A stretch of DNA of 64,000 nucleotides from Paranoxybacillus vitaminiphilus (GTDB taxonomy: Bacteria > Bacillota > Bacilli > Bacillales > Anoxybacillaceae): positions 94,628-158,627 of the forward strand of contig NZ_QLMH01000003.1 of assembly GCF_003259935.1 (NCBI RefSeq), in the 5' to 3' direction. This document shows, in pieces, positions 26,634 to 36,070 of this stretch (the stretch's first letter is position 1; each line of letters starts with the position of its first letter). Made by a program: the position numbers and the translations under genes. Under the pieces are notes generated by a model that worked only from the letters and a program-made list of their open reading frames with translations, did not search any database and had not been told where the DNA came from.

Positions 26634-27239
26634 ATGAATATATTTTACAATCGTGAAGGTATCGGAGATGTATTGCTTGTTTCATTAAAAACGATCGATC
26701 CTGAACAACGGGCGTTTGAAAAAAAGGGAGATGTTGCCCGCATTTTTCATGAAGAAACAGGTGAAACAGTCGGCTACAATATTTTCAATGCATCCAATTA
26801 TGATGAGTTTACAGGAAACGGTTCGATTGATCTCAATGAAGAAATCGTCTCTGTTATTAATGAGATTTTAGCGAAAAATGGTTTTTCTGAACAGCTAAAG
26901 GCCGATTTTTCACCGAAGTTTGTAGTTGGTTATGTAAAAGAAAAAGAGAAGCATCCAAAAGCTGATAAGTTAAGCGTATGTAAAGTCGATGTCGGCAATG
27001 AAGTATTGCAAATTGTCTGCGGCGCACCGAATGTGGAAGCCGGTCAAAAGGTGGTTGTTGCGAAAATCGGTGCGGTCATGCCAAGCGGCTTAGTGATTCG
27101 CGAGGCGGAATTGCGCGGCGTTCCGTCATATGGCATGATTTGCTCGGCGCGTGAACTTGATTTGCCAAATGCTCCACAAGAAAAGGGAATTCTTGTTTTA
27201 TCCGATGAATATGAAGTAGGTCAGCCGTTTTTTAAGTAA
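26634..27239 (+). CDS. ytpR: YtpR, PheT-N-terminus-like tRNA-binding protein
   Basis: This 201-residue protein combines an N-terminal DUF4479 part with a C-terminal EMAP/CsaA-type OB fold. FVVGYVKEKEKHPKADKLSVCKVDVGNEVLQIVCGAPNV is the tRNA-binding domain seen at the N-terminus of phenylalanyl-tRNA synthetase beta, and SYGMICSARELDLP closes it. It may bind tRNA or another structured nucleic acid; the biological role of YtpR is not settled. AAGAAAGGATGTTTGAGCG precedes the ATG. A very strong terminator ends the cluster. Confidence 0.88.
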   Translation: MNIFYNREGIGDVLLVSLKTIDPEQRAFEKKGDVARIFHEETGETVGYNIFNASNYDEFTGNGSIDLNEEIVSVINEILAKNGFSEQLKADFSPKFVVGYVKEKEKHPKADKLSVCKVDVGNEVLQIVCGAPNVEAGQKVVVAKIGAVMPSGLVIREAELRGVPSYGMICSARELDLPNAPQEKGILVLSDEYEVGQPFFK

Positions 27240-27250
27240 AATGTTTAGTT

Positions 27251-27285
27251 AAAAAGTCACTAGATGTATATCTAGTGACTTTTTT
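27251..27285. terminator. Strong terminator after ytpR
   Basis: AAAAAGTCACTAGAT and ATCTAGTGACTTTTT form a nearly perfect 15-base-pair palindrome with a T-run. Confidence 0.92.
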
Positions 27286-27355
27286 GTAGAAAATTCCCGA
27301 ATTATTGTTAAAATAAATTATGTTGTAAGGTACATTAATGAAAGAGTGATTATTA

Positions 27356-29518
27356 ATGAAATGGCTGAAAAAACTATTCAATTTGATGAGGGAAGAAGAG
27401 GAAGAACGAATTTCTGCAGAAAAGCAAGAACGAACGAAGCCGTCGTCTTCTTTTCGCATAGAAACAAAAGTGACATACCAATATCCAAAAGGGAAGTTTC
27501 GTTTCCCGCTTATTCCCGATGAACATATGTCATCTCCAAAGCGGGTATCTGCCGTTCGTGAGGTGGCAGCGACATTGATAAATGAATCAAGTGAGCAGGT
27601 GAGAAAAAAACCGTTTCGTCCTTCAGAAGTGCCATCTCCCATTTATGGATATAAACAACGTCCTAAAAAAGAACCGGTGGAATTTGAGATAACTTCCGAA
27701 GCAGCGATATTCCCTCAAAAAGACGAGGAGATTGTGGAGATCGTGTTGGAGGACGATAAAACACCGCTAGTTAGTAATGAGATAAATAGATTTGAAGAAG
27801 AAGTTGAGGAAATACGAGCGGCAGCGCTTTTGCCAACGGAAGATACCGATCCATTAGCAAACTTTGACTTAACGAAAAATGAAGAAGAAACATTAGCGAA
27901 TAATCGTGAACAAGCGGATGAAAAGGCGGCTGCCGAAGAAGTGCAACAGGCCGAAGAAGCGCAACAGATAGAACAAAATCAGTTTAGAGAGCAGGAACAA
28001 AAAGAAAAGCGGCGCTCTCCAATTCCTTACAACGTTATTATGCTGAAGCAAGATCGGCAAAAATGGGAGGAACGGAAGAAACAGGAACAGTCTCAATCAT
28101 ACCGCTTTCCTTCGTTGACGCTGTTGAATCCCCCCGTCGAAAGACAGGAAAATGATGAACAATGGCTCAATGAGCAGCGGGAATTGTTAAATCAGACGTT
28201 TGAAAGCTTTAATGTAGGCGCGGCTGTTGTCTGTGTCACACAAGGACCGACGGTGACCCGGTTTGAAGTGCAGCCTGAACGGGGAGTAAAAGTGAATAAA
28301 ATCACCAGCTTGGCTGATGACATTAAATTGAGCTTGGCAGCGAGGGATATTCGCATCGAAGCGCCGATTCCGGGAAAAAGCACCATCGGTATTGAAATTC
28401 CGAACTTGCAAAGCCGTCCTGTGTTTATTCGTGAGATTTTGCAGAGTCCGGCTTTTGTAAGAAATCCGTCACCGCTCACTGTCGCTCTCGGTTTAGATAT
28501 ATCGGGAACACCGATTGTAACAGATTTAAAGAAGATGCCGCATGGACTGATTGCCGGGGCAACAGGATCGGGAAAGAGCGTCTGTATTAATGCGATGCTT
28601 GTAAGCTTGCTCTACAAGGCCGCTCCTCATGAAGTAAAGCTATTATTAATCGACCCGAAAATGGTTGAGCTTGCACCGTATAATCATATTCCGCATTTGG
28701 TGAGTCCGGTCATTACTGACGTAAAAGCAGCGACCGGCGCCTTAAAATGGGCGGTTGAAGAGATGGAACGCCGCTATGAATTGTTTGCTCATGCTGGGGT
28801 CAGGGATATTAACCGCTATAATGAATTAGTGAAGCGAGAACAAAAGCTTGAGCATCATATGCCGTATATTGTTATTATTATTGATGAGCTCGCTGATTTA
28901 ATGATGGTATCACCTGCTGATGTAGAGGAGGCGATTTGCCGCATTGCTCAAAAAGCGAGAGCTTGCGGGATTCACTTAATTGTTGCGACACAGCGCCCTT
29001 CTGTCGATGTCATTACCGGCCTTATTAAAGCAAACATTCCGACAAGAATTGCTTTTTCCGTTTCTTCGCAAATTGATTCGCGAACGATTATCGATACGAA
29101 CGGAGCCGAGAAGCTGCTTGGCCGGGGTGATATGCTCTTTCTTGAAAACGGCACATCGAAGACGGTTCGCGTTCAAGGAAACTATGTTTCTGATGAAGAA
29201 ATTGAGCGTGTCGTTGCCCATGTAAAAAGTCAAATGGCACCGTCATATTTGTTTCAGCAGGAGGATCTTATTAAACAAAGCTCACTTTCCCATGAAGATG
29301 ATGAATTATTTTTGGAAGCATGTGAATTTGTTGTTCAACAAGGAGGCGCGTCGACTTCAAGCTTGCAAAGACGATTCCGCATCGGTTATAACCGCGCTGC
29401 AAGATTAATTGAGATGATGGAAGAGCACGGGATTATTTCGGAAGCGCGCGGCAGTAAACCGCGTGATGTGTTAATTACAGAAGAAGAGCTGGCAAAATTA
29501 CAAGAAACGATGTTATAA
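27356..29518 (+). CDS. sftA: DNA translocase SftA (YtpS), FtsK/SpoIIIE family
   Basis: This 720-residue protein is a soluble FtsK-type motor that moves DNA away from the closing septum. Residues 1-240 are an acidic, low-complexity linker without membrane segments, unlike SpoIIIE. The alpha/beta/RecA core starts near residue 270 ([29 protein letters not shown]). Walker A is GATGSGKS near residue 400, Walker B is [14 protein letters not shown] near 505, and [27 protein letters not shown] near 542 is an FtsK hallmark. The C-terminal gamma winged helix is [30 protein letters not shown]. It is shorter than B. subtilis SftA (about 950), mostly in the linker. Confidence 0.93.
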   Translation: MKWLKKLFNLMREEEEERISAEKQERTKPSSSFRIETKVTYQYPKGKFRFPLIPDEHMSSPKRVSAVREVAATLINESSEQVRKKPFRPSEVPSPIYGYKQRPKKEPVEFEITSEAAIFPQKDEEIVEIVLEDDKTPLVSNEINRFEEEVEEIRAAALLPTEDTDPLANFDLTKNEEETLANNREQADEKAAAEEVQQAEEAQQIEQNQFREQEQKEKRRSPIPYNVIMLKQDRQKWEERKKQEQSQSYRFPSLTLLNPPVERQENDEQWLNEQRELLNQTFESFNVGAAVVCVTQGPTVTRFEVQPERGVKVNKITSLADDIKLSLAARDIRIEAPIPGKSTIGIEIPNLQSRPVFIREILQSPAFVRNPSPLTVALGLDISGTPIVTDLKKMPHGLIAGATGSGKSVCINAMLVSLLYKAAPHEVKLLLIDPKMVELAPYNHIPHLVSPVITDVKAATGALKWAVEEMERRYELFAHAGVRDINRYNELVKREQKLEHHMPYIVIIIDELADLMMVSPADVEEAICRIAQKARACGIHLIVATQRPSVDVITGLIKANIPTRIAFSVSSQIDSRTIIDTNGAEKLLGRGDMLFLENGTSKTVRVQGNYVSDEEIERVVAHVKSQMAPSYLFQQEDLIKQSSLSHEDDELFLEACEFVVQQGGASTSSLQRRFRIGYNRAARLIEMMEEHGIISEARGSKPRDVLITEEELAKLQETML

Positions 29519-29537
29519 AATAAACAAACGTGATATT

Positions 29538-29554
29538 CTTTCGTTTAACGAAAG
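29538..29554. promoter_or_regulatory. Perfect 17-base palindrome upstream of nicotinate phosphoribosyltransferase
   Basis: CTTTCGTTTAACGAAAG reads the same on both strands around the central T/A. It lies 40 bases before the gene start, without a T-run, so it suits an operator better than a terminator. Confidence 0.45.
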
Positions 29555-29593
29555 ATAATAATAATTATATATATTTAGCGAGGGAGCTTAAGG

Positions 29594-30703
29594 ATGAAGG
29601 AGATCGAATTAAAGCTGCAGGGAAAAATTAAGAGATTAACAAATAAAACGTTTAAATTTGATGAGCGGGTGCGTGACGGCTGGTTTTCAGCTGTATATTT
29701 TTTAAAAACGAGAGAAATTGTGCGCGAATTTCGCCCCGATAATATTGTGACAATGCAATTTTTCCAAAAAGAACATGCCGTTCTTTGCGGCACAGACGAA
29801 GTCATTGCCCTTGTCAAAACGTTCGCGGATGATCCGGACAGTTTGGAAATTTACTCATTGAAAGACGGAGATAAGATAAGTCCTTTTGAAACCGTTTTAA
29901 CGATTACCGGCCCTTATCAAAACTTCGGTTATTTAGAAGGAATTATTGACGGAATTTTAGCGCGGAGAACATCCGTTGCGACAAACGTGTATAATGTAGT
30001 AAAAGCAGCAGCGTTGTCCGGGGTACAAAAGCCAATTATCTTTATGGGAGATCGCGACGATCATTTCATGATGCAGGCAGGTGACGGCTACGCTGCGTTC
30101 ATCGGCGGCTCAACGGCACAGGCGACTCATGCGATGAATGAATGGTGGGGAAAAGAAGGCATGGGAACAATGCCGCATGCACTCATCCAACTATTTGACG
30201 GAGATGTTGTTGCGGCAGCAAAAGCGTATCATGCCAAATATCCGGATGATGATTTAATTGTACTTGTCGACTATAATAATGACTGTATTACGGATGCGCT
30301 GCGCGTTGCCCGTGAGTTTGGCGACAAATTAAAAGGTGTTCGTGTTGATACGTCACGAACGATGATTGACCAATATTTTATCCGTCACCCAGAAGTGCTT
30401 GGTACGTTTGATCCGCGCGGTGTTAACCCGCCTCTCATTTTCGCGCTTCGTGAGGCGCTTGACCGCGAAGGATTCAATCATGTTAAAATTGTTGTCAGCG
30501 GAGGATTTAACGAACAGCGAATTATTGAGTTTGAAAAGCAGGGAGTCCCCGTCGATATGTACGGAGTTGGCAGCAGCTTATTAAAGGTTCATATCGGTTT
30601 TACAGGTGACAACGTATTGTTGAACGGAAAGCATCAAGCAAAAGCCGGAAGAAGATATCGCCCAAATCCACGGTTAGAAAAAGTCGATTTATCGGAGATA
30701 TAA
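29594..30703 (+). CDS. Nicotinate phosphoribosyltransferase, short form
   Basis: The 369-residue enzyme joins nicotinate and PRPP to nicotinate mononucleotide, the first step of NAD salvage. Features are RDGWFSAVYFLKTREIV near residue 27 (substrate loop), IIDGILARRTSVATNVYNVVKAA near 118, the catalytic-type MGDRDDHFMMQAGDGYAAFIGG near 150, KGVRVDTSRTM near 244 (PRPP site) and VSGGFNEQRIIEFEKQGVPVDMYGVGSSL near 305. It is of the short archaeal-like type rather than the roughly 490-residue PncB of Bacillus, so the strain may hold both. GCGAGGGAGCTTAAGG precedes the ATG. Confidence 0.88.
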   Translation: MKEIELKLQGKIKRLTNKTFKFDERVRDGWFSAVYFLKTREIVREFRPDNIVTMQFFQKEHAVLCGTDEVIALVKTFADDPDSLEIYSLKDGDKISPFETVLTITGPYQNFGYLEGIIDGILARRTSVATNVYNVVKAAALSGVQKPIIFMGDRDDHFMMQAGDGYAAFIGGSTAQATHAMNEWWGKEGMGTMPHALIQLFDGDVVAAAKAYHAKYPDDDLIVLVDYNNDCITDALRVAREFGDKLKGVRVDTSRTMIDQYFIRHPEVLGTFDPRGVNPPLIFALREALDREGFNHVKIVVSGGFNEQRIIEFEKQGVPVDMYGVGSSLLKVHIGFTGDNVLLNGKHQAKAGRRYRPNPRLEKVDLSEI

Positions 30704-30718
30704 TAGTGGTTTGCTGGG

Positions 30719-30755
30719 GGAAAACTGATAGAGGAAGTTCTATCAGTTTTCTTTT
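30719..30755. terminator. Terminator after nicotinate phosphoribosyltransferase
   Basis: GAAAACTGATAGA (30719-30731) and TCTATCAGTTTTC, with a six-base loop and a TTTTT tail. Confidence 0.92.
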
Positions 30756-30900
30756 TCCTCATAGTCTTTAACACAAAACAGTGATATAATGTTGAAATGT
30801 GAGAATACATACGAAAAAGGAAGATTTTTTAGGCAAATAACAAATCTAGATGAACGTCATATACTGTCTTACAGATAGACGATTGTTGGAGGTCTTTGAT

Positions 30901-32202
30901 ATGACTGTTTACCATTTCGTCGGCATTAAAGGGACGGGAATGAGCGCTTTAGCTCAAGTCCTTCACGATATGAAATATGAAGTACAAGGTTCAGATGTCA
31001 AGAAGCGCTTTTTTACACAACAGGCGTTAGAAGAACGGGGAATTCCAATTTTTCCATTCAGCAGGGAAAATATTAAACCAGGCTATACAGTGATTGCCGG
31101 GAACGCTTTTCCAGATACGCATGAGGAGATTCAGGCAGCATACGAATTAGGCGTTCCGGTTATTCGATATCATCGTTTTTTAGGAGAATTTTTGCAAAAC
31201 TTCACGAGCATTGCGGTGACAGGAGCTCATGGAAAAACATCGACAACTGGATTGCTAGCCCATGTCATGCAAGGAGCTCAGCCAACGTCTTACTTAATCG
31301 GTGATGGGACAGGAAAAGGTGTTGAAAACAGCAAATACTTTGTGTTTGAAGCTTGTGAATATCGCCGCCATTTTTTAGCCTATTTTCCTGATTATGCAAT
31401 TATGACGAACATTGACTTTGATCACCCTGATTATTTTGCCAATATCGATGATGTATTCTCTGCTTTTCAAGAGATGGCTTTGCAAGTGAAAAAAGGGATT
31501 ATTGCATGCGGCGATGATGAGCATCTGCAAAAAATCCAAGCGAAAGTTCCGGTTCTTTTTTACGGATTTGGAGACGATAATGATTTCCAAGCGCGCAATG
31601 TTGTGAAGACAACGGAAGGAACGTCGTTTGATGTATTTGTGCGCAATACTTTTTTTGCGTCTTTTGAAATCCCGCGGCATGGCGACCATAATGTATTAAA
31701 TGCGTTGGCAGTGATTGCATTATGCCATTACGAAGAGATCGATGTTGCGGTGATCCAAGAACGTCTTAAAACGTTTCAAGGGGTTAAACGACGTTTTAGT
31801 GAAAAACAACTTGGCGATCAAATTTTAATCGACGATTATGCGCACCATCCGAGAGAAATTTTGGCAACGATTCATGCAGCGAGACAAAAATACCCGGATC
31901 GTCCAATCGTGGCCATTTTCCAGCCGCATACGTATACGAGAACGCAAGCGTTTTTAAATGAATTTGCCGCAAGCCTGCAGCAAGCGGATCAAGTGTATTT
32001 ATGCGACATTTTTGGCTCGGCGCGCGAACATCACGGCAAACTTTCCATTCAAGATTTACAGGCCAAAATTCCTAATGCGCGCTTAATTCAAGAAGACGAT
32101 ACATCCGTATTAAAGCAGCATCAAGATGCGGTGCTTGTCTTTATGGGAGCAGGCGACATTCAAAAGTTTCAAGAAGCGTACGAACAGACGGTTCATTTAT
32201 AA
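30901..32202 (+). CDS. murC: UDP-N-acetylmuramate--L-alanine ligase
   Basis: A 433-residue Mur ligase that adds L-Ala to UDP-MurNAc in the cytosolic part of peptidoglycan synthesis. The N-terminal Rossmann part is [20 protein letters not shown], with the MurC-specific glycine loop. The ATP P-loop is [14 protein letters not shown] near residue 107. [11 protein letters not shown] near residue 165 and the C-terminal [10 protein letters not shown] near 320 and QPHTYTRT are Mur ligase metal and substrate motifs. The ATG at 30901 has TTGGAGGTCTTTGAT before it; an upstream in-frame ATG at 30850 lacks a site. Length agrees with B. subtilis MurC. Confidence 0.96.
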   Translation: MTVYHFVGIKGTGMSALAQVLHDMKYEVQGSDVKKRFFTQQALEERGIPIFPFSRENIKPGYTVIAGNAFPDTHEEIQAAYELGVPVIRYHRFLGEFLQNFTSIAVTGAHGKTSTTGLLAHVMQGAQPTSYLIGDGTGKGVENSKYFVFEACEYRRHFLAYFPDYAIMTNIDFDHPDYFANIDDVFSAFQEMALQVKKGIIACGDDEHLQKIQAKVPVLFYGFGDDNDFQARNVVKTTEGTSFDVFVRNTFFASFEIPRHGDHNVLNALAVIALCHYEEIDVAVIQERLKTFQGVKRRFSEKQLGDQILIDDYAHHPREILATIHAARQKYPDRPIVAIFQPHTYTRTQAFLNEFAASLQQADQVYLCDIFGSAREHHGKLSIQDLQAKIPNARLIQEDDTSVLKQHQDAVLVFMGAGDIQKFQEAYEQTVHL

Positions 32203-32204
32203 CC

Positions 32205-32237
32205 AAATGAGGCAGGAAGGTTCCTGCCTCATTTTTA
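32205..32237. terminator. Terminator after murC
   Basis: AAATGAGGCAGGAA and TTCCTGCCTCATTT, then TTTATTT. The GGCAGGAA/TTCCTGCC core is the same as that of the hairpin at 33918-33937. Confidence 0.92.
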
Positions 32238-32272
32238 TTTACGATAATTAGAAGCGGTTACAAATTAGCGCG

Positions 32273-32818
32273 TTATGAATGAATAATTAAGAAATAATGA
32301 CACTCTTCGTCTGAAAGGTTTATAAACCGATGTGTTAAATCTGCTTGAAAATATATAGAATCTCCTTCTTCTAATATATAACAATCTGGCAGGTTCCCCA
32401 ATTCGACTTGTAATTTCCCTTTTGCTACATAGATGTATTCTTCTACCCCTTGTTTATGGGGAGGAAAAGAGCCTGTTTCTTTGTAGGGAGGGATGATGTT
32501 TAAAATGAATTCTACTCCTTTGGCCGGGAAAGAAGGAGATAAGAGATGTCTCTCAAATCCTGACGTTTCATCTTTATATATTAATCGTTGATTAGAGCGA
32601 GTAACGATGATCTCGCTTTTCTTTTGTTCCCCCAATAGGTGAGAGATCGTTGTATCTAGTGCTTCAGCAATTTGAGAAGCAATAGTAATCGTTGGCGTTT
32701 TTTCCCCGCGTTCAATCATGGACAACATAGATTTACTGACTTTGGAACGTTCTGCTAATTCCTCTAAAGTTAAGTTTTTTTGCTTTCGTTCTTTTCTAAC
32801 GTTTTTTCCGAAATCCAT
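32273..32818 (-). CDS. XRE-family regulator with C-terminal cupin domain
   Basis: A 181-residue transcription factor. Residues 5-62 are an XRE helix-turn-helix (VRKERKQKNLTLEELAERSKVSKSMLSMIERGEKTPTI). Residues 108-178 are a cupin_2 barrel (PHKQGVEEYIYVAKGKLQVELGNL...LEEGDSIYFQADLTHRFIN) likely to bind a small ligand or metal. This is the PuuR/SinR-cupin layout used for amino-acid, polyamine or organic-acid catabolism. Its target is unknown. It is divergent from the truncated lactate permease, which hints at an old regulator-permease pair. Neither gene is at this place in B. subtilis. Confidence 0.82.
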   Translation of the reverse strand: MDFGKNVRKERKQKNLTLEELAERSKVSKSMLSMIERGEKTPTITIASQIAEALDTTISHLLGEQKKSEIIVTRSNQRLIYKDETSGFERHLLSPSFPAKGVEFILNIIPPYKETGSFPPHKQGVEEYIYVAKGKLQVELGNLPDCYILEEGDSIYFQADLTHRFINLSDEECHYFLIIHS

Positions 32819-32864
32819 AAAAATTTCCCTTTCTTATATTTACTATAGTGAATTTTTTTCTTGA

Positions 32865-33674
32865 AATTATTTTATTATCGGATCCTTAATTACTACTGGA
32901 ATGGGTTTAATCATCATAAAGTTTGCTCCTTATAAAAAGAAACGGACAAATCACGGTTTTTCAGCGGTATCTGTTTCACAGGAGAAAAAATCTGCTATAA
33001 CTGCATTGAAAATTATAAGTCCTTATCTTATTTTAACGATTTTTATCTTTGTTTCCCATCTTATATTGCCGATAAAAAACTTTTTAGAATCGCATATGGT
33101 CATTGAGATACATTCTTTTTCTTTTACTTTTTCTACTTTGAATTCACCAGGTTTTTGGTTATTTGTAACTTGTCTGTATACAATGGTGATTTTTAAAATT
33201 GAAAAACGAATCATATGGGATTCGTTTAAAAACACTTTAAAACAATGGATTCCATTTGTTGCTTCGACAGTCGCTTTCGTCTCTACTTCTGAAGTGATGG
33301 AGAAAGCAGGGATGACAGCTGTGCTTGCTAATGTAGCGGCTATGTCTTTTGGCAGCTTTTTTGTAGTTATATCACCGTTCATAGGAGGAATAGGAGGATT
33401 TCTTACAGGAAGTAATACAGGTTCCAACGCTATGTTTATAAAGCTGCAAGTCAAAGCTGCTCAGCAAGTAGGATTACCTACGGATTTGATAGCTTATGCA
33501 CAAAATACAAGTTCATCTCACGCAACTATGGCTTGTCCCTCTAGAGTAATGCTGGGTGCATCGATATGTCAACTTGAATCAGAAGAAAGCAATTTGTTGA
33601 AAAGAATATCTTTAGTTGTTTTAGGTGCACTTGTATTATTAATCTTCGTGCTTATTGGTTGGATGTGGGGATAA
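32865..33674 (+). pseudogene. L-lactate permease (LctP family), C-terminal half only
   Basis: The open frame begins without a start codon after TGA at 32862-32864 and reads NYFIIGSLITTGMGLIIIK, in the middle of a membrane segment. It then follows the LctP family to its normal end: SAITALKIISPYLILT, VAFVSTSEVMEKAGMTAVLANVAA, then GGIGGFLTGSNTGSNAMFIKLQ and AQNTSSSHATMACPSRVML, the strongly conserved end of the family. Intact permeases have about 500-560 residues and some 12-14 segments, and only about 270 residues remain. A protein starting at the ATG at 32901 would lack half the transporter. Likely a dead remnant of a lactate or glycolate uptake gene. Confidence 0.8.
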
Positions 33675-33905
33675 GTTCAGCTAATTTTTTATTCATTTTC
33701 TTTCCTAAAGGTAACATATGACTATTCTAAGGTGACAACTACAAACACATTGTATGTTTGCCATTGTATGCAACGAAAACAGCGAATACAGTGTTTTGTT
33801 TACGCACATTTATATGGGCTTAGAAAAAGTGAAGAAATAAAAATAACAGAACTTAAGTCGATAGAATATAGATGTTTATTTCCGCTTATCGATTTTGTTG
33901 ACAAG
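33675..33905. other. Intergenic sequence, no gene recognised
   Basis: AT-rich stretch between the permease remnant and ampS. A short frame at 33732-33956 has no ribosome site and no recognisable domain. Confidence 0.45.
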
Positions 33906-33946
33906 CAACAAGACATAAGGCAGGAAAATTCCTGCCTCGATTGTTG
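33906..33946 (-). terminator. Hairpin after ampS
   Basis: AGGCAGGAA and TTCCTGCCT (33918-33937) within CAACAA...TTGTTG. The ampS stop lies just to the right, so on the minus strand it can act as a terminator, though the T-run is weak. It shares its core with the murC terminator at 32205. Confidence 0.6.
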
Positions 33947-33947
33947 T

Positions 33948-35063
33948 TTATTTTAAGTTTTCCGGATTTAATGGCTCTAGCTCTGGAATGACGAAGCGGC
34001 CGTCTTTACGGATGAGCACGTCGTCAAAGTAAATTTCACCGCCGCCGTATTCAGGGCGTTGAATCATGACCATGTCCCAATGAATGTTCGAATGGTTGCC
34101 ATTGTAGGCTTCATCGTAACATTGGCCAGGCGTGAAATGGAAGCTGCCGTCAATTTTTTCGTCGAATAAAATATCTTGCATAGGATGCTGAATGTAAGGA
34201 TTAACACCGATCGCGAATTCTCCGATGTAGCGCGCTCCCTCATCTGTATCGAAAATTTTGTTAATGCGCTCTGTATCGTTCGCTGTCGCTTCGACAATTT
34301 TTCCATCTTTGAATGTAAGCTTGATATTTTCGAATGTAAAGCCTTGATATGGTGAAGGAGTATTAAATGTAATCGTACCGTTTACGGAATCGCGGACAGG
34401 CGCTGTATACACTTCACCGTCCGGAATGTTCATTTGTCCGGAGCATTTAATCGCCGGAATGCCTTTAATGGAGAAGGTTAAATCTGTGCCCGGACCGGTA
34501 ATCCGCACTTTATCGGTCTTATTCATAAGCTCGACAAGGGCATCCATTGCTTTATCCATTTTGCCATAGTCGAGATTACATACCTTAAAATAGAAATCTT
34601 CAAACGCTTCGGTGCTCATTTTTGCAAGCTGTGCCATTGATGGATTTGGATAACGGAGCACGACCCATTTTGTTTTTGGTACGCGAATTTCACGGTGAAC
34701 TTTTTGACCGATTGTTTTGCCGTGAATTTTCATTTTATCATCTGGTACATCGGCAAATTCGTTAATATTGTCGCCTGCACGCAAACCGATATAAGCGTCC
34801 ATATTTTGCATCACGTTTGCTTCAAATTCAGCCATCATTGCAAACTGCTCTTCTTGAGCGCCAAGAAGCAGCGCGCGGTCCACTTGATAGTCTTTTAACA
34901 ATACGAACGGATAGCCGCCGGCTGCATAAGCTTCTCTCACAAGAGCGATGACAAGCTCACGCTGCAAGCCGAAGTTCTCAATTAACACTTTTTCCCCTTT
35001 TTGCAGGCGAATCGAATAATGAATCAAATTTTTCGCAAGTTGCTCAATGCGCGGATCTTTCAT
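33948..35063 (-). CDS. ampS: Aminopeptidase AmpS, peptidase family M29
   Basis: The 371-residue protein belongs to the thermophilic metallo-aminopeptidase family M29, which removes N-terminal residues of peptides in the cytosol. The conserved C-terminal metal region is visible: EFAIGVNPYIQHPMQDILFDEKIDGSFHFTPGQCYDEAYNGNHSNIHWDMVMIQRPEYGGGEIYFDDVLIRKDG, with His, Glu and Asp ligands. It is about 40 residues shorter than classic AmpS (around 410), consistent with the short M29 subgroup in Bacillaceae. GGAGGCATAACAA precedes the ATG. Divergent from ytxG; not at this place in B. subtilis. Confidence 0.88.
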   Translation of the reverse strand: MKDPRIEQLAKNLIHYSIRLQKGEKVLIENFGLQRELVIALVREAYAAGGYPFVLLKDYQVDRALLLGAQEEQFAMMAEFEANVMQNMDAYIGLRAGDNINEFADVPDDKMKIHGKTIGQKVHREIRVPKTKWVVLRYPNPSMAQLAKMSTEAFEDFYFKVCNLDYGKMDKAMDALVELMNKTDKVRITGPGTDLTFSIKGIPAIKCSGQMNIPDGEVYTAPVRDSVNGTITFNTPSPYQGFTFENIKLTFKDGKIVEATANDTERINKIFDTDEGARYIGEFAIGVNPYIQHPMQDILFDEKIDGSFHFTPGQCYDEAYNGNHSNIHWDMVMIQRPEYGGGEIYFDDVLIRKDGRFVIPELEPLNPENLK

Positions 35064-35146
35064 TTGTTATGCCTCCAAATGATCATAATTTTATGCACAA
35101 ATTATATTGTAACCGATTTCTAATCATTTGTTGAATATCATCTCTT

Positions 35147-35174
35147 GCAGGAATTTGTCGTTTTGAGCTCGAAT
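35147..35174 (+). promoter_or_regulatory. Candidate SigH promoter of ytxGHJ
   Basis: GCAGGAATT (35147-35155) fits the SigH -35 RNAGGAWWW. After 12 bases CTCGAAT (35168-35174) fits RNNGAAT in six of seven positions. The B. subtilis ytxGHJ operon is known to use SigH and SigB. Confidence 0.55.
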
Positions 35175-35216
35175 TATGTTATAGTGAAACTGAGTTGCAG
35201 CTGAGGAGGAGAATGG

Positions 35217-35645
35217 ATGCAAATTATTTTATATTTAAGCGTTGCGGTAATCGCTATTTCATTTTTTATTTTAGTCATATACATCGCGAAAACATTAAAA
35301 GCATTTCAAGAGACGATTCAAAGCTTAACCAAAACCATCAACAGCCTGGAAAAACAAGTACAGGATATTACGACGGAAACGGCGCAGCTGTTGCGGACGA
35401 CAAATGCAGTAGCTGATGATATTCAAAAAAAGCTGGAAAGTTTAAATTCCATTGTCCAGGCAGTAGAACATGTAAGTTCGACTGTTGAGTCGTTTAATCA
35501 ATCGCTTCACCATCTTTCCGGTAAAGTGACGGAAAAAATGGAACATCATCAAGAAAAAGTTGTTCAAGTGATGCAATGGGGAAATGCTTTTCTGGAAATA
35601 TGGGAAAAATGGAAAGAAAGAAAACAACGTAAACAGAAAAGTTAA
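35217..35645 (+). CDS. ytxG: YtxG, DUF948 general-stress protein
   Basis: A 142-residue protein with one N-terminal membrane helix (IILYLSVAVIAISFFILVIYIAKTL) and a long coiled coil rich in Gln, Thr and Ser (ETIQSLTKTINSLEKQVQDITTETAQLLRTTNAVADDIQKKL), ending in a basic tail. This is the DUF948/YtxG architecture. Function is unknown beyond membership of the ytxGHJ stress and early-sporulation operon. GAGGAGGAGA precedes the ATG. It is followed by ytxH after 12 bases. Confidence 0.88.
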   Translation: MQIILYLSVAVIAISFFILVIYIAKTLKAFQETIQSLTKTINSLEKQVQDITTETAQLLRTTNAVADDIQKKLESLNSIVQAVEHVSSTVESFNQSLHHLSGKVTEKMEHHQEKVVQVMQWGNAFLEIWEKWKERKQRKQKS

Positions 35646-35657
35646 GGAGGTTTTTTT

Positions 35658-36065
35658 ATGTCAGAAAATAAAAGCGGAAACGGAGCATTTTTATTAGGAG
35701 CGATTGTTGGCGGGGTTGTCGGAGCAGCAACGGCAATATTTCTTTCAAGTGAAAAAGGAAAAAAATTATGGCAAGACATGAATAACGAAAACATGGAAAA
35801 GTTAAAGATGACAGCGATCGAACTGTTTGAAATGGCAAAAGATAAAACAAAACAGTTAACGAAATCATCCGCAGTGACGAAAGACGAGGATCATGTTAAA
35901 ATCGTAGCTGAACAACATGATTCAGGAGTCTCATCCATTCCAATTCCGCTTCATACGGAGTCAGCCGGAGGAAATAATGTTGATGTAGAGAAAATGCTGA
36001 AAGAAGCAGAAGCGGCATTTGCCGATGCGGAAAATAAGCTCAACAATCATAACGGGAAGGAGTGA
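35658..36065 (+). CDS. ytxH: YtxH-domain protein
   Basis: A 135-residue protein with the glycine-rich membrane segment FLLGAIVGGVVGAATAIFLSSEKGKKLWQD, the hallmark of the YtxH family, followed by a soluble amphipathic helix. The role is unknown, and family members are stress-induced. AAGGAGGTTTTTTT precedes the ATG. Its end overlaps the ytxJ ribosome-binding region, showing operon structure. Confidence 0.88.
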   Translation: MSENKSGNGAFLLGAIVGGVVGAATAIFLSSEKGKKLWQDMNNENMEKLKMTAIELFEMAKDKTKQLTKSSAVTKDEDHVKIVAEQHDSGVSSIPIPLHTESAGGNNVDVEKMLKEAEAAFADAENKLNNHNGKE

Positions 36066-36070
36066 AAACG

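Noticed and set aside
33732-33956. 74-residue frame with several Cys upstream of ampS
   Set aside because: No ribosome site, it ends in the ampS terminator, and no domain is seen.
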